Shown one piece after another: positions 1-8,545 of a DNA stretch of 64,000 nt. The translations under genes were made by a program, and so were the position numbers. A model generated the notes under the pieces. That model was not told the origin of the DNA, searched no databases, and worked only from the letters and a program-made list of their open reading frames with translations. Position 1 is the first letter of the stretch. The number at the start of each line of letters is the position of its first letter. This DNA comes from Pseudarthrobacter sp. MM222 (GTDB lineage Bacteria > Actinomycetota > Actinomycetes > Actinomycetales > Micrococcaceae): assembly GCF_947090775.1 (NCBI RefSeq), contig NZ_OX352321.1, positions 3,906,001 to 3,970,000 on the forward strand, read 5' to 3'.

Positions 1-97
1 AGGGCGCGAGTTCGGGAGCACCGAGCAACGCCGGAACGAGTGCGATAACGAGGCCGATAACGGCCGAGACTAGCGCCTTGCGATCTAAGTGCGACAT
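1..97 (-). CDS. N-terminus of a membrane or exported protein (cut by window edge)
   Basis: Only the first 32 codons are present. The ATG at 97 has a purine-rich ribosome binding site (GGAGGG) about 11 bases upstream. The peptide starts MSHLDRKALVSAVIGLVIAL and continues hydrophobic, so it looks like a signal peptide or first membrane helix. The rest of the gene lies outside the window, so no function can be given. The start and the hydrophobic segment are seen directly; that it is a real gene is inferred. Confidence 0.5.
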   Translation of the reverse strand, partial: MSHLDRKALVSAVIGLVIALVPALLGAPELAP

Positions 98-525
98 TGA
101 AGAAGTTTCCCTCCAGCCTCGATTGACCATGAAGGGGTCCGTTGGCCTGCCGCCTGGGTCAGAGCGAATCTAAACATCACGGCATATCTCAGGACCTACG
201 GACGCCTTTGTGTGCACAAGGAACCGGGCGGTTCACTGCCCCCGATTGTACGCGGACATGCCCGGGTCCTTCATGATGATTTCAATGAGTAAGTGATGGG
301 CTCGCAATCCGCTTGGAGGACCAGAGCGATCCGAGAGGTTACCGGATGCCCCGGGAACTTGTGGGTTCCCTTGCGCCACGCGATCCGGTGCCCAACTGGA
401 TCGTCAGCACTTCGGGAGCGGAGAGAGCACGTCTCCCCCTCCCGCCCAACGGTCACAGGCGCTCTGTAGCGCCATCCCCTCCGCCAGCCAGACTCCACGC
501 AACCAGAAGCAGGTTCACACCAGCA
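98..525. other. Stretch without a recognisable gene
   Basis: No open frame here has convincing protein character or a good ribosome binding site. It separates the partial minus-strand gene at the left edge from the decayed SDR remnant. The promoter of the left-edge gene must lie in its first part, but I see no clear -35/-10 pair. Confidence 0.4.
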
Positions 526-553
526 GACGACGGCGGGACTTCCCGCCGTCGTC
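526..553. terminator. Perfect 12-bp hairpin beside the SDR remnant
   Basis: GACGACGGCGGG (526-537) and CCCGCCGTCGTC (542-553) pair perfectly around a 4-base loop. It lies just past the 3' end of the minus-strand SDR remnant, so it may be that gene's old terminator. There is no T-run on either side, so a terminator role is inferred only from position. Confidence 0.4.
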
Positions 554-570
554 CGCTTGCCTGGGGCGCC

Positions 571-866
571 GCTACCCAACAGTGCCGACCAGTCGCCGTC
601 GGAGGCAGGGATGGCGCCGTTGATGTTGGTGCCGTCGTCGCTGAGCAGGAAGGTGATGGAGGCGGCGAGCTGCGCAGCGGTGGCCGGCGTGGGGACGGTG
701 GCCTGCATCAGCGGGCCGAGGCGTTCCGCCGCGAGCTGGGATCCCCAGTTGGCCACGATGTTGGTGATAGAGGGGCCGGGCGCCACGGCTTTGAAGCGCA
801 GGCCCTGGACCCGTACATCACGGACGAGTTCTTGGTCAGGCCGACGACGGCGTGCCGGGAGTCTGG
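571..866 (-). pseudogene. C-terminal remnant of a short-chain dehydrogenase (SDR)
   Basis: Read on the minus strand, this stretch encodes the last third of a classical SDR: a RHAVVGLTK segment (usually after the catalytic Tyr-Lys), then LRFKAVAPGPSITNI, then SITFLLSDDGTNINGAIPAS and a degraded DGDWSA end. The normal stop after the DGGWS motif is lost. RHAVVGLTK and the following ELVRDVR lie in different frames, which fits a one-base deletion near 836. The Rossmann N-terminus and the Tyr-x3-Lys site are absent. The family is clear from the motifs; the gene is a non-functional fragment. It is not related by position to the intact SDR at 15957. Confidence 0.7.
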
Positions 867-1066
867 ATCGCATCTCCCGTTGCCCTGACTCCCTCACGCC
901 CGAGCGACGTTCCGCCGGCCACTGACCCGCTTCCGCCGGAAGCCTCCAAGTCAGCTGATCTCGCCAGCGGGGACTACTGGAAAACTCAGAAGATACGGAA
1001 TAGGTTCCTACCGACCCTTTCACGGTGGCCCTTGGCGTGGCACACGTGATCTGGAAGGGTGGAGGA

Positions 1067-1384
1067 ATGACCTTCTACATCGAATACAGCATCCCCACGG
1101 AAGGACAAGAGGGAGCGGAGATCCCTGTCAGTGACCAGGAGTCCGGGTACACGGTTCCATTAACCGAAACAGATGCTCCGGTGGTTCGGGTGAACCAGCT
1201 TCCGGCCAGAAGTTCCGTGACCGGAGCGGACCTGGACGGAGCCAAGACCGCTGCCGAATTGGTCCTCAGCCACAGCAAGGCCAAAGAGGCCAAGTTGTTC
1301 GAAGACGAAGAGGGCCGCCTGGAGTCCGGCAGTGGCAAGCTCACCTCCGTCTTCAACGAGGGTGAAGGATGGACGGACGTCTGA
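1067..1384 (+). CDS. Hypothetical protein, 105 aa
   Basis: The reading frame is open further upstream, but I chose the ATG at 1067 because GGAAGGGTGGAGG lies directly before it and the upstream 14 codons look non-coding. The product is small, soluble and acidic (starts MTFYIEYSIPTEGQEG), with no membrane segment and no motif I recognise. It sits alone between two decayed genes. The codon use is acceptable for the genome, so it is probably a real orphan gene of unknown function. Confidence 0.5.
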   Translation: MTFYIEYSIPTEGQEGAEIPVSDQESGYTVPLTETDAPVVRVNQLPARSSVTGADLDGAKTAAELVLSHSKAKEAKLFEDEEGRLESGSGKLTSVFNEGEGWTDV

Positions 1385-1466
1385 GCGGGCAGCTTCCTAG
1401 TGCTTGGGGCCGGTTGACAACCCCTGGCAGCGCTCTGGCCTTTCGCCGCGATCCGGTATACGAAGA

Positions 1467-1506
1467 TTGACGCCCCAGTGCGCTTCAGCTCGCACTGGGG
1501 CGTCAA
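1467..1506. repeat. Perfect 16-bp inverted repeat (hairpin)
   Basis: TTGACGCCCCAGTGCG (1467-1482) is repeated exactly as its reverse complement at 1491-1506 with an 8-base loop. It lies 83 bases after the stop of the gene at 1067-1384. No T-tract follows, so it could be a terminator without U-run or a dispersed palindromic repeat. Confidence 0.6.
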
Positions 1507-1669
1507 CGCCGACGAGAAGTAGGTTCCCTCGCCCGCCGCGGTGGACGTGGACGTCACCGCACCAGCGAATCGACTGGTGACACCGACCGATTAAATCCCT
1601 GGCAGCACTCAGCCGACGGCCACTCCCGCGGCGACTCTCAGGTCACGCCGGCTCGGGACATGGGCCGCG

Positions 1670-2289
1670 TTGCGTCCGGCGATGCGTCCGGAAACCATGG
1701 CCCAGCCGATGTGCAGCGCGTGGTTGAGCAGTTGGAGGCCGCTCTCGGATTTTGAGCCCGGGCTCTACCGGCGGGAACGCGCCGCCTACCTGCTCAGCGA
1801 GTCCCTGGCGTGGGGAATCGTGCCTTTGACGGTCATTCGCGATGATGCCCCCTGGGGATCGGTTCGCTGCAGTGGTTCATCGAGTGCGACTTCCAGGAGC
1901 ATTACTTCACCCTGCACGAGGACGCCCCCGAGACCCACCGCGAACTTGCCCTAATCGCCCTGTTCGACTACATCGCCAACAACACGGACCGTAAAAGCGG
2001 CCACGTCCTGCGCGGCGACTACGGACGGGTGTGGGGCATCGACCACGGCCTCTGCTTCTCAGCCAGCTTCAAACTGCGCACCGTGATCTGGGACTTCGCC
2101 GGCGATCCCATCCCCGATGCCCTGCTCGAAGACATCGCACCGCTTGCAGCTGACGCGCCTCAAGAGGTGGCCGCTCTCCTCGATGTCGAAGAGGCCGCCG
2201 CCCTGCAGCACCGCGTCCGGCGCCTGCTGCACACACGCGTGCTGCCGGTTGACCCCACCGGCAGGCGTTACCCCTGGCCGCTGGTGTAA
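1670..2289 (+). pseudogene. SCO1664-type (HipA/PI3K-like fold) gene, N-terminally eroded and frameshifted
   Basis: The downstream part reads GSLQWFIECDF...HYFTLHED, ALFDYIANNTDRKSGHVL, VWGIDHGLCFSASFKLRTVIW, DFAGDPIPDALLEDI and ends in RRYPWPLV. These motifs match the actinobacterial SCO1664 (TIGR03843, as I recall) family, a kinase-fold family of unknown role. The preceding block (SDFEPGLYRRERAAYLLSESLAWGIVPLTVIRDDAP) is one frame away. The two join perfectly if one C is added to the five-C run at 1848-1852 (DAP then LGIGSL). Upstream of SDFEPG the usual first 50 or so residues are not recognisable. It is therefore a decayed gene, unless the C-run is a sequencing error, which would repair the frame but not the missing N-terminus. 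Confidence 0.65.
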
Positions 2290-2420
2290 GGGCGAGGGGA
2301 CACCGGTTCCATGTGCCGCCCACGCCAATAATGGACCGCATGTCGGGGCGAGTACCGGAAGCGCTGGGTGCCGAGTTATCTTCCGAGTACGAGTGCAACT
2401 TTAGGCATCAACCCGCACAT

Positions 2421-2640
2421 TTAAGCCCACATCGCCTCCCTGCCGGCGCAAAGCACGCGTCTCAAAGGGCTGAGCGACACCGAACCTGCCGGCCTGCTGC
2501 AGGTGAGCGCCGACGTCGACAGCGTCTCCGGCACGCCCCCGGCGCCCGACGATCTCGACACGATCGAGGTTCCCGCAGGCACGTGGGCGGCGTTCCGCAC
2601 CGAGGATGAATACCCTGCCGCGCTGCACTTGGGCCGCGAC
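2421..2640 (+). pseudogene. Remnant of a GyrI-like effector-binding domain
   Basis: One frame encodes RLKGLSDTEPAGLLQVSADV, then directly PAPDDLDTIEVPAGTWAAFR and TEDEYPAAL. This is the central and C-terminal signature of GyrI-like/AraC effector-binding domains, in which small-molecule binding proteins carry an IPAGTWAVF-type strand. The residues normally between the two blocks are missing and a TAA lies a few codons upstream in the same frame. I read it as an internally deleted fragment without a start. The family call rests on motif memory; the decay is seen directly. Confidence 0.5.
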
Positions 2641-2778
2641 CGTGACCGATTGATTTTCTCGTCAAGCAGCTCGAGCTTCCGCGCGAGATCAATGCCTGCA
2701 GATTACTGGGGCATGACCAAGTCGCCTTCGGGCACGTGTGTATGGACACCTCGGGATCCAGACTAGCCACAACACCTG
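2641..2778. other. Unassigned stretch next to the ABC-3C-like operon
   Basis: One short frame reads IDFLVKQLELPREINACRLLG, which has protein-like character but no start and no family I can name. It is probably another scrap of decayed coding sequence. It abuts the stop of the minus-strand ATPase gene; no terminator hairpin is evident. Confidence 0.3.
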
Positions 2779-4836
2779 TCAGCGATTCTCGGCTTCCCAA
2801 GCGTGACCGTCTTCGTTCTCGATGAGACCGTAGGGCGGGTCATCGGGGCTCTGCGAGTACCGGACGACGATGTGCTGATCGGCCACAGACGGCGGTTGGT
2901 TATCGACGAAAATAATCTGCGCGCCGGGATGCTTGGCGAGCCAACTCACGACGTGGCGGTAGATATTCTCCACGATGTTGCGGCTGCGAGCGGTGATGAG
3001 CAGGCCGATTTCGGCACCACCATCGTCCGCGCCGGGATCCGGCGTAGTCGGGGCAGTGACAGCTCCGGGGACGAGGTTCTTCTGGGGGCTGTCGACGATG
3101 ACGAATCCGGGATGACCCGAACCCTGCTCGAACGCCAACTCGAAGAGCGCGAGTTCCCAGGCGAGTGCGATGAGCGTCATGGCCCCAGAAGAACCCACCT
3201 TGTCATAGCGGCGCCCGCGAACGAACGGCACAAGGTTCCTGTCAACGTGCACGAGATTAACCTTCGGATAGCCGAAGTCTTCAAGGATGTTGAACAGGCG
3301 TTCGCCGATGCGGGCGAGGGTCGTGTCGCGAGGCGTCGCATTCTTCAGGTATCGCGCCTTGCGCGCTCTCGCTTCCTTGAGGGCGGCTGACGTCTGCAGG
3401 AGTTCCACTTCCTTTTGCTGCAGCTGCAGCAGCATCTGCCGTGCTCGAAGCATCGTCGCGAGCTCCACGCGAGTGTCACCGAGTGACTGTTGGATTTCGT
3501 CGCGTTGCATCAAGAAGGGCGATATAATTTCGCCGGAGATCCGGTCGAGCGCTGATTGCGCCTCTCGTACCGCTGCGTTCGCGGCGCCCAGGTTCCTCCG
3601 AAGCTTGTCGCCCTCTGCGCGCACTTCCAGGGCGAACTCGAGGAGCTGGTTCAGGCGGCGCACAAGACTTCGTCGTTCCGTGCTGAGGTCGGGAACGCTC
3701 TGGCCATTGGTGACGTCTGCGGTCAGGTGGGAGTGGCACAGTGAGCACTGGTTCCCGACGACCGTGGGCGGTGATTGGAGCTTGCTCTGGCATGCCGGGC
3801 ATGTCACCACGGTGAGCGAGTCGAAGAGGTTCAGCGATTCAGCGACGAGATCTAGTCGTCGGATCTCGTCGGCATACTGAGCGCGGAGAGGTTCAAGCCG
3901 CCGCGCAAGGGTGTCCCGGTCTCGCAACTCAGTCTGGATGCGCTGTGCTTGCTTCTCGCTCCGGGCGTAGTTCGCACGTAGCTCGGCGGTGAAGTCGCCG
4001 CGGGCGGAGATGTTGCCGTCGATGGCCCGCTTCTGTGCGTTAAGCTCAGCTACCCGGATTCTGAGCCGGTCCGACTCGCGGTCGATCTCCTCGATGGTGG
4101 TGAACCCAGCATCTGTCATGAACGTCCGAAGCGTCTGGACAGCTCGCGCGAGCTCCCGTTCCTCCGCGCCGAGTTCTTCCACGGCGCGGGACAGCGTCGA
4201 CTGCTCGTTGTCCGAGACGCCGAACAGGATATTCACGACCTGGTTGAGCTTGATGGAACGGTGCGGTTGTCTTTCGTACGCGAGGTCGCCGTTGTCGAGC
4301 CTTCGATTGGTGAGAAACCAGAGCGGCTGGAGGTCTCTGAAACTCAGTGCGCTGGTTTTCGAGTCTGCCTGAGACGGCGACTGGTCCAGGCGGAGTCCGC
4401 TGAGACCACACAGCTGCAGGAGATAGTGGGAAAGAGAGCCGGCGTCGGCGGGGTCGGAAGTGAAGGACCGAACTGGTGTGCCAGACATCGTGTCGAGGTT
4501 ACCGGTGTAAAGGTAGGCACTCGTTGTCTTCGTGCCAAGCGCTCTCTCGACGACGTACTGTGCGGGGTTAGCCTCGCCCGGTCCCGTGACGTCGATGGCA
4601 AGCTGAGCGGATCGTACGTTCGCCATCACCTCATCATGTTCAGGATGCTCTTTCGCGCCAAGGCACCAGTCGACGAATTCCAGCACGGTGGTCTTACCAG
4701 TGCTGATCTCGCCGGCGATAATCGACAGCGGCCGGACCAGTTCCTCGTCGCGTGGGTCCGTGAAGTCGACGCGGTACGAGTGATTTGGGCCGACCAAGCG
4801 GAGCGCTCGTATATTGAAGGCGGGGAGATTCGTCAT
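2779..4836 (-). CDS. SMC-like ABC ATPase of a predicted three-component conflict system (DUF3732-like)
   Basis: This 685-residue protein has a Walker A motif GEISTGKT (42-49), a long central coiled-coil-rich region (about 210-345 and 380-500), a CPAC...CSLC pair of cysteine knuckles (C346, C349, C364, C367) at the turn between the coils, a GSSGAM signature-like loop (548-553) and a Walker B strand FVIVDSP (D582). This is the layout of RecN/SMC-type ABC ATPases with a zinc hook, and it resembles the DUF3732-like ATPases of ABC-3C systems. It is the last gene of an operon, 15 bases after the middle component. In that family the ATPase is thought to sense invading nucleic acid or nucleoprotein and license an effector; here that role is inferred. 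The conserved motifs suggest an active enzyme. GTGA-coupled partners upstream support co-expression. Confidence 0.8.
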   Translation of the reverse strand: MTNLPAFNIRALRLVGPNHSYRVDFTDPRDEELVRPLSIIAGEISTGKTTVLEFVDWCLGAKEHPEHDEVMANVRSAQLAIDVTGPGEANPAQYVVERALGTKTTSAYLYTGNLDTMSGTPVRSFTSDPADAGSLSHYLLQLCGLSGLRLDQSPSQADSKTSALSFRDLQPLWFLTNRRLDNGDLAYERQPHRSIKLNQVVNILFGVSDNEQSTLSRAVEELGAEERELARAVQTLRTFMTDAGFTTIEEIDRESDRLRIRVAELNAQKRAIDGNISARGDFTAELRANYARSEKQAQRIQTELRDRDTLARRLEPLRAQYADEIRRLDLVAESLNLFDSLTVVTCPACQSKLQSPPTVVGNQCSLCHSHLTADVTNGQSVPDLSTERRSLVRRLNQLLEFALEVRAEGDKLRRNLGAANAAVREAQSALDRISGEIISPFLMQRDEIQQSLGDTRVELATMLRARQMLLQLQQKEVELLQTSAALKEARARKARYLKNATPRDTTLARIGERLFNILEDFGYPKVNLVHVDRNLVPFVRGRRYDKVGSSGAMTLIALAWELALFELAFEQGSGHPGFVIVDSPQKNLVPGAVTAPTTPDPGADDGGAEIGLLITARSRNIVENIYRHVVSWLAKHPGAQIIFVDNQPPSVADQHIVVRYSQSPDDPPYGLIENEDGHAWEAENR

Positions 4837-4851
4837 GGGGGTTGTCGTTTC

Positions 4852-5457
4852 CTAGAAGAGCATGTAGCGCGATGCGAACCCGGAGGCTTCAGCCCCGAAC
4901 TCGTCGATTGTCGGACTGTCGATGAGGTCAAAGAGCATCGGGTCCACCCGAAGCCATGTTTCGAGGTGCTCTCGCATCTTCGGCGAAGACAGCTTCATCA
5001 CGAGAGGAGCGACGGTCGCGACACTGAGCCGGTATGCGTCGGCGTACACGGAGCTTAGACTGTCCGCTGATTGCTGTCCCAGTGCGGTAACGGTGAAGAC
5101 TCTCTGTCCCTCGTGTACGGTGAGTCGCACAAGCCCGAAAGCGACCAGTTGGGCGATGTCCGAAGTCACTCGTTCCCGCCGAGAAACGAAGCGCTGGCTC
5201 GGCGAGGCGTAGGTGATGGAGTGGCGGCCAAATCCTTGCAGCCGTAACTCATTAGAGGCGGGAGAATCCGTGTCCAACACGAGGTACGGGTTCGCCGATA
5301 GGAACTCAATCACCGAAAGCCGCTCGAGATCCAGCTTGCTCTCCTGGGCTTGTGCGCCCACCAGGACGAGAATGATCTGGGCCATCCGAAAAGCGGGTAC
5401 GGACTCCGCGCGCAGCGTCGAAGCTGCGTTGTTGTTGGGGTCAACCTGGGCGCTCAC
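4852..5457 (-). CDS. Middle component of the predicted ABC-3C system
   Basis: The product is 201 residues with no membrane segments. The N-terminal third (FRMAQIILVLVGAQ, then LDLERLSVIEFLSANPYLVL) and the following region with SRRERVTSDIAQLVAFGLV and a short beta wing look like a winged-helix-type adaptor. The position between an SMC-like ATPase and an endonuclease-like protein, and the size, match the 'middle component' proteins described for ABC-3C systems. The GTG start overlaps the stop of the upstream gene by four bases (GTGA), so the two are translationally coupled. The winged-helix reading is my inference from secondary-structure pattern. Function: probably links the ATPase to the effector. 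Confidence 0.7.
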   Translation of the reverse strand: MSAQVDPNNNAASTLRAESVPAFRMAQIILVLVGAQAQESKLDLERLSVIEFLSANPYLVLDTDSPASNELRLQGFGRHSITYASPSQRFVSRRERVTSDIAQLVAFGLVRLTVHEGQRVFTVTALGQQSADSLSSVYADAYRLSVATVAPLVMKLSSPKMREHLETWLRVDPMLFDLIDSPTIDEFGAEASGFASRYMLF

Positions 5458-6542
5458 GGTTCCTCCTCCATTCCTTCCTCGTTGTTTGGGCTGGAAGCGC
5501 TGTTCGGGGCCCGTGCAAGGTGGACTTTGGCGACATCACGCCAGTCCCGAACCCATCCCGCGCGGCCATTGTCCACGGCTTGATGGAGCAGGCCAACGCC
5601 GTGGAGGACGTGCGCTCGGAGGCTCGCGGCCTCCTGCGCGTGATTTGTCTCGATTCCTCCGAGTACCTCGCCATACAGTTGCGGGAAGCGCCGGTCCCCC
5701 GACATCTGACATGCCGTGTTGAAGGCTGTCGACCAGGTCGATGAAACCCGTACACGCCATGTCGAGAGCGCCGAGACTTCGAGCTGGATACCCTTGTCGG
5801 TGACCTCGCGCTCCAAGATCTCGGCGTTGAAGAACGCCTCTCGGGCAGCGAAAGTCTCTGGCAATCCGGCTTCGTCCATCTGACGCACGAAGAGAGCGCC
5901 GTCGTACTTGGTGTTGTCGACAAGTTCCTCCAGTCCCCGTGGCTCTTCGGGGTCAGCGGTTGTCGGCGGCAGCGTAAACAAAGGCGAGAAGTAGTGGTTC
6001 CGAACGTCCGCCGCAGCCGATGCCTGGAGTCGTCGCCGCAGCCGCCCTGCGGTCTCAAGGCTCACCGTGAGGGTGTCCGCCTTGGACATTCGCTTTTTCC
6101 ACCCTTCCCACCAGGTGAGCATCGGACCATCCAGTTCGCAGGGGATGCAGAGCGTCCAGGACGCGATGTTGTAGCCGTTCTCCTGGGCAGCCTTCTGGGC
6201 CGAACTGTACGAGTCTCGAACATCGCCCTGCTGGGTCTTAGCGAACCCGTCGATAAAGTACTTCGACTGCCAGATATGGACTTCACCTTCTTTTCCGAGA
6301 TCGCCGACGTAGGCGTCGATGCCCCAATCGCCCGGGTTCGCTTGAACCTCCTGGACATCGGGATGAACGATCCCGACAATGTCTGCAATAAGTCGTTCGA
6401 ACGCGTCGCGAGCACCCGCGGGGCCAGCGAATCGCGTTTCAAGGAACCGGAAGTCGATGTCGCCGGAGCCCACCACAGCAATTTGATCTGACAACCAGCC
6501 CCCCAAGCCCCGTTCGAAAGCATCAGCATATCCATAACCCAT
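5454..6542 (-). CDS. PD-(D/E)xK nuclease-like effector of the predicted ABC-3C system
   Basis: This is a 362-residue soluble protein and the first gene of the operon. Residues 45-100 carry a Mrr/restriction-endonuclease-like pattern: helix DAFERLIADIV, then WGIDAYV (D76) and, after a strand, EVHIWQSKYF (Q92-x-K94), i.e. the D...QxK variant of the PD-(D/E)xK core. The remaining 250 residues have no motif I know and may be the part that contacts the middle component. The annotation as a DNA-cleaving effector rests on this motif and on the operon context. The start at 6542 is the first ATG in frame; the upstream 50 bases would hold the promoter. The gene overlaps the next one by four bases. Confidence 0.72.
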   Translation of the reverse strand: MGYGYADAFERGLGGWLSDQIAVVGSGDIDFRFLETRFAGPAGARDAFERLIADIVGIVHPDVQEVQANPGDWGIDAYVGDLGKEGEVHIWQSKYFIDGFAKTQQGDVRDSYSSAQKAAQENGYNIASWTLCIPCELDGPMLTWWEGWKKRMSKADTLTVSLETAGRLRRRLQASAAADVRNHYFSPLFTLPPTTADPEEPRGLEELVDNTKYDGALFVRQMDEAGLPETFAAREAFFNAEILEREVTDKGIQLEVSALSTWRVRVSSTWSTAFNTACQMSGDRRFPQLYGEVLGGIETNHAQEAASLRAHVLHGVGLLHQAVDNGRAGWVRDWRDVAKVHLARAPNSASSPNNEEGMEEEP

Positions 6543-6596
6543 GCGACCGCATATTCTGCGGTGGTGCTTACGCCGACCCTCTCATCGCCACCGAAC

Positions 6597-7078
6597 TCAC
6601 AGATCAGTCTGTATGTCGGGTCGAAAATCGGGGCTGTGTCGTAGAAGCGCGGCGGAAATTGAAATCAGGTTCCGCCCGTCTCCGTTTCGTTGTTCCTCAA
6701 AGTCGTGCACCACAAGGCACAAGTGGCGCCAAGTACATTCCTGCGCTGCCTGTGCGTCAAGCACCCAAACAGGAAGGACTGAAGACTCAATCGCGGCGCT
6801 CGACAAAAATGAGTGCCGTATTTCTAGCTCCGGGTGAAATTTCAACGGTGCAACCTGATCTCCCCAGAATTCCAGGTGCTCGAGTGCGGCAGAGAGAAAA
6901 CTTCTACACCAGTCCGTCCTCGCTCGTACGAGCAAGCGGCATCAACTTGAGCGAGCGGAGAGCCAGGAAGCGGTTCACGGGTCTGCCTCATAAAGTCCGC
7001 CATCATCCGGGCAAAATGAGCGACGGCGGCCCACCTCTCCAAGGCACTCCTCCGCAGCTCAACACAATTACCCTTCAT
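6597..7078 (-). pseudogene. Frameshifted gene of unknown function, coupled to the small upstream gene
   Basis: Two minus-strand frames look coding and appear to be halves of one protein. The first starts at ATG 7078 (MKGNCVELRRSALERWAAVA) and loses protein character near 6900. The second continues with AALEHLEFWGDQVAPLKFHP and SSVLPVWVLDAQAAQECTWR to a stop at 6597. The pattern of an all-helical domain with an ALE..(S)VLPVWVLD core resembles actinobacterial hypothetical proteins with an 'RWLLEP'-like segment. The ATG overlaps the preceding stop (ATGA), which supports a real gene. The break lies somewhere in 6890-6930. It may be a true lesion or a sequence error. No function is known to me. 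Confidence 0.4.
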
Positions 7079-7263
7079 CGCGCGTCGTTAGGCGGAACGT
7101 TGGCTAGAACATCAGCCGCTTGGCCCGCATCAAGTACCCAACGCTGACCATGAGGGTGGTGCGGGTACTTCTCGCGGAGATAGGCCCGCACGACGCGGCC
7201 CGGCCGAGTTTCCTCGGTGTAGCCCAGCTTGTACTCGAGTTCAATGGGTGTATAGGTGGTCAT
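7075..7263 (-). CDS. Small protein, 62 aa, possibly DNA-binding
   Basis: The product starts MTTYTPIELEYKLGYTEETR and continues RVVRAYLREKYPHHPHG, then RWVLDAGQAADVLANVP. This pattern (a helix pair followed by YP-rich loop and a WVL-strand) is seen in small actinobacterial and phage helix-turn-helix-like proteins. The stop overlaps the ATG of the next minus-strand gene by four bases, so they form a small operon running toward the ABC-3C-like genes. It may serve as a regulator or accessory factor, but this is only positional inference. Confidence 0.5.
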   Translation of the reverse strand: MTTYTPIELEYKLGYTEETRPGRVVRAYLREKYPHHPHGQRWVLDAGQAADVLANVPPNDAR

Positions 7264-7359
7264 GGCATGAGTCTAGTAACGGCGCGTTGGAGCATCCATA
7301 ATTGCGGCATATGCAGGAGCGTCAAGCAACGGAAATGCCCGCCTCACTCCCCCTTGAAC

Positions 7360-8545
7360 GGCTCGCCAGTCACCTCATCGATCTTGGAGCCGGCGGTGAC
7401 CAGCTGCACGGAACTCCTTCGAACCGTTCGCGTTGGTGCGCTCACCAATGGCGAAGTACGCCGACTTCTGGTCGAAATTCACATGATGGTAGAAGGAAGC
7501 GATGCTGGCTTAACGCTCGGCGGGAACGCGGCCGCCGTCGGCGCCCCTCCCGCCGTTGGTGACCGCGCCAATGGTGCGCAAAGCGCTCGAAGACGGCGTC
7601 CATGTGCTCCGACTCGTACCGCTGCAGCCGCCCACCACACCGAGGCCGCATTCGCCCACGAACTCCTCGTGCGCGGTGGCGATTCCGGTGGGCGAGAGCG
7701 GATAGTGCGCGTCGCTGGCACGAAGGACGGGCAGGCCGGCGGTGGGCATGCAGACGATCGCCACAGAGGACTGCTTGGACAGGTGGCGGAGGTGTTCGCT
7801 AATCTCGTCCGGTCCCGTGGCGCAGTTCAGCCCGATGGCGTCGACGCCGAGCGGATCGACCGCGGTGAGCGCGGCGCCGATCTCGGGTCCCATCAGCACC
7901 TTTCTGGTGGTTGCGACGGTCACCTCGACGAAAATGGGGAGCCGGATGCCGCGGTTCGCGATGGCCTGCTTGCAGCCGTTGACGGCGGCTTTGGTCTGCA
8001 GGACGTCCTGGCTGGTTTCGATGAGAAATGCGTCCGCTCTCCGCCGATGAGGCCCTCGGCCCGCAGGGCGAAGGTCTGCTTGAAGTAGTCGTAGCTGGTG
8101 TGGCCGAGACTGGGGAGCTTGGTGCCCGGACCCATCGAGCCCAAAACCCACCGCATCCGGCCGTCTTCTTTCTGCCGCCTCGGCGCGCTCACGGGCGATC
8201 TCCGTGCCCTTCCGAAGCTCTTCGATCCGGTCGTCGATGCCGTGTCGGAAAGGTTGGACCAGTTCGCGCCGAAGGTGTTGGTTTCGACCGCGTCGATTCC
8301 CACGGCGAAGTACGCGTCATGGATGTCCGCGAGGACATGAGCTCACGTGGCGGTAAGGATCTGGTTGCAGCCTTCCAGCTCCAGGAAGTCGGCCTCGAGC
8401 GGCAGGTCCCGGCCCTGCGGCATGGTGCCCATCGCCCCATCGGCAAATCACGACCCGGTAGTAGACCGCACCCAGCAGCTCCTGCGAACGGACGGGGCGG
8501 GGGACGGAGTCGATATCAAGCGCAAAACGAGGCGTCTAAACAGAC
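7360..8545 (-). pseudogene. metH fragment (cobalamin-dependent methionine synthase, N-terminal third), multiply frameshifted
   Basis: The minus strand carries, in scattered frames, ALDIDSVPRPVRSQELLGA, DFLELEGCNQIL, VGIDAVETNTFGANWSNLSD, RMRWVLGSMGPGTKLPSLG, DAFLIETSQDVLQTKAAVNG, VDAIGLNCATGPDEISEHL, LSPTGIATAHEEFVGECG and FAIGERTNANGSKEFR. In order these are the homocysteine-binding domain of MetH and the first residues of the pterin-binding domain. At least four frame changes and a stop separate them, and everything after ERTNANGSKEFR is gone. One clear lesion is an extra T in RVVI-(C) near 8455. A functional metH must lie elsewhere if the cell has this enzyme. Family identity is certain; lesion positions are approximate. 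Confidence 0.85.

Noticed and set aside
7120..8088. Long plus-strand open frame (322 codons) across the metH remnant
   Set aside because: It is a shadow of the minus-strand metH coding sequence; the minus-strand motifs are unmistakable.
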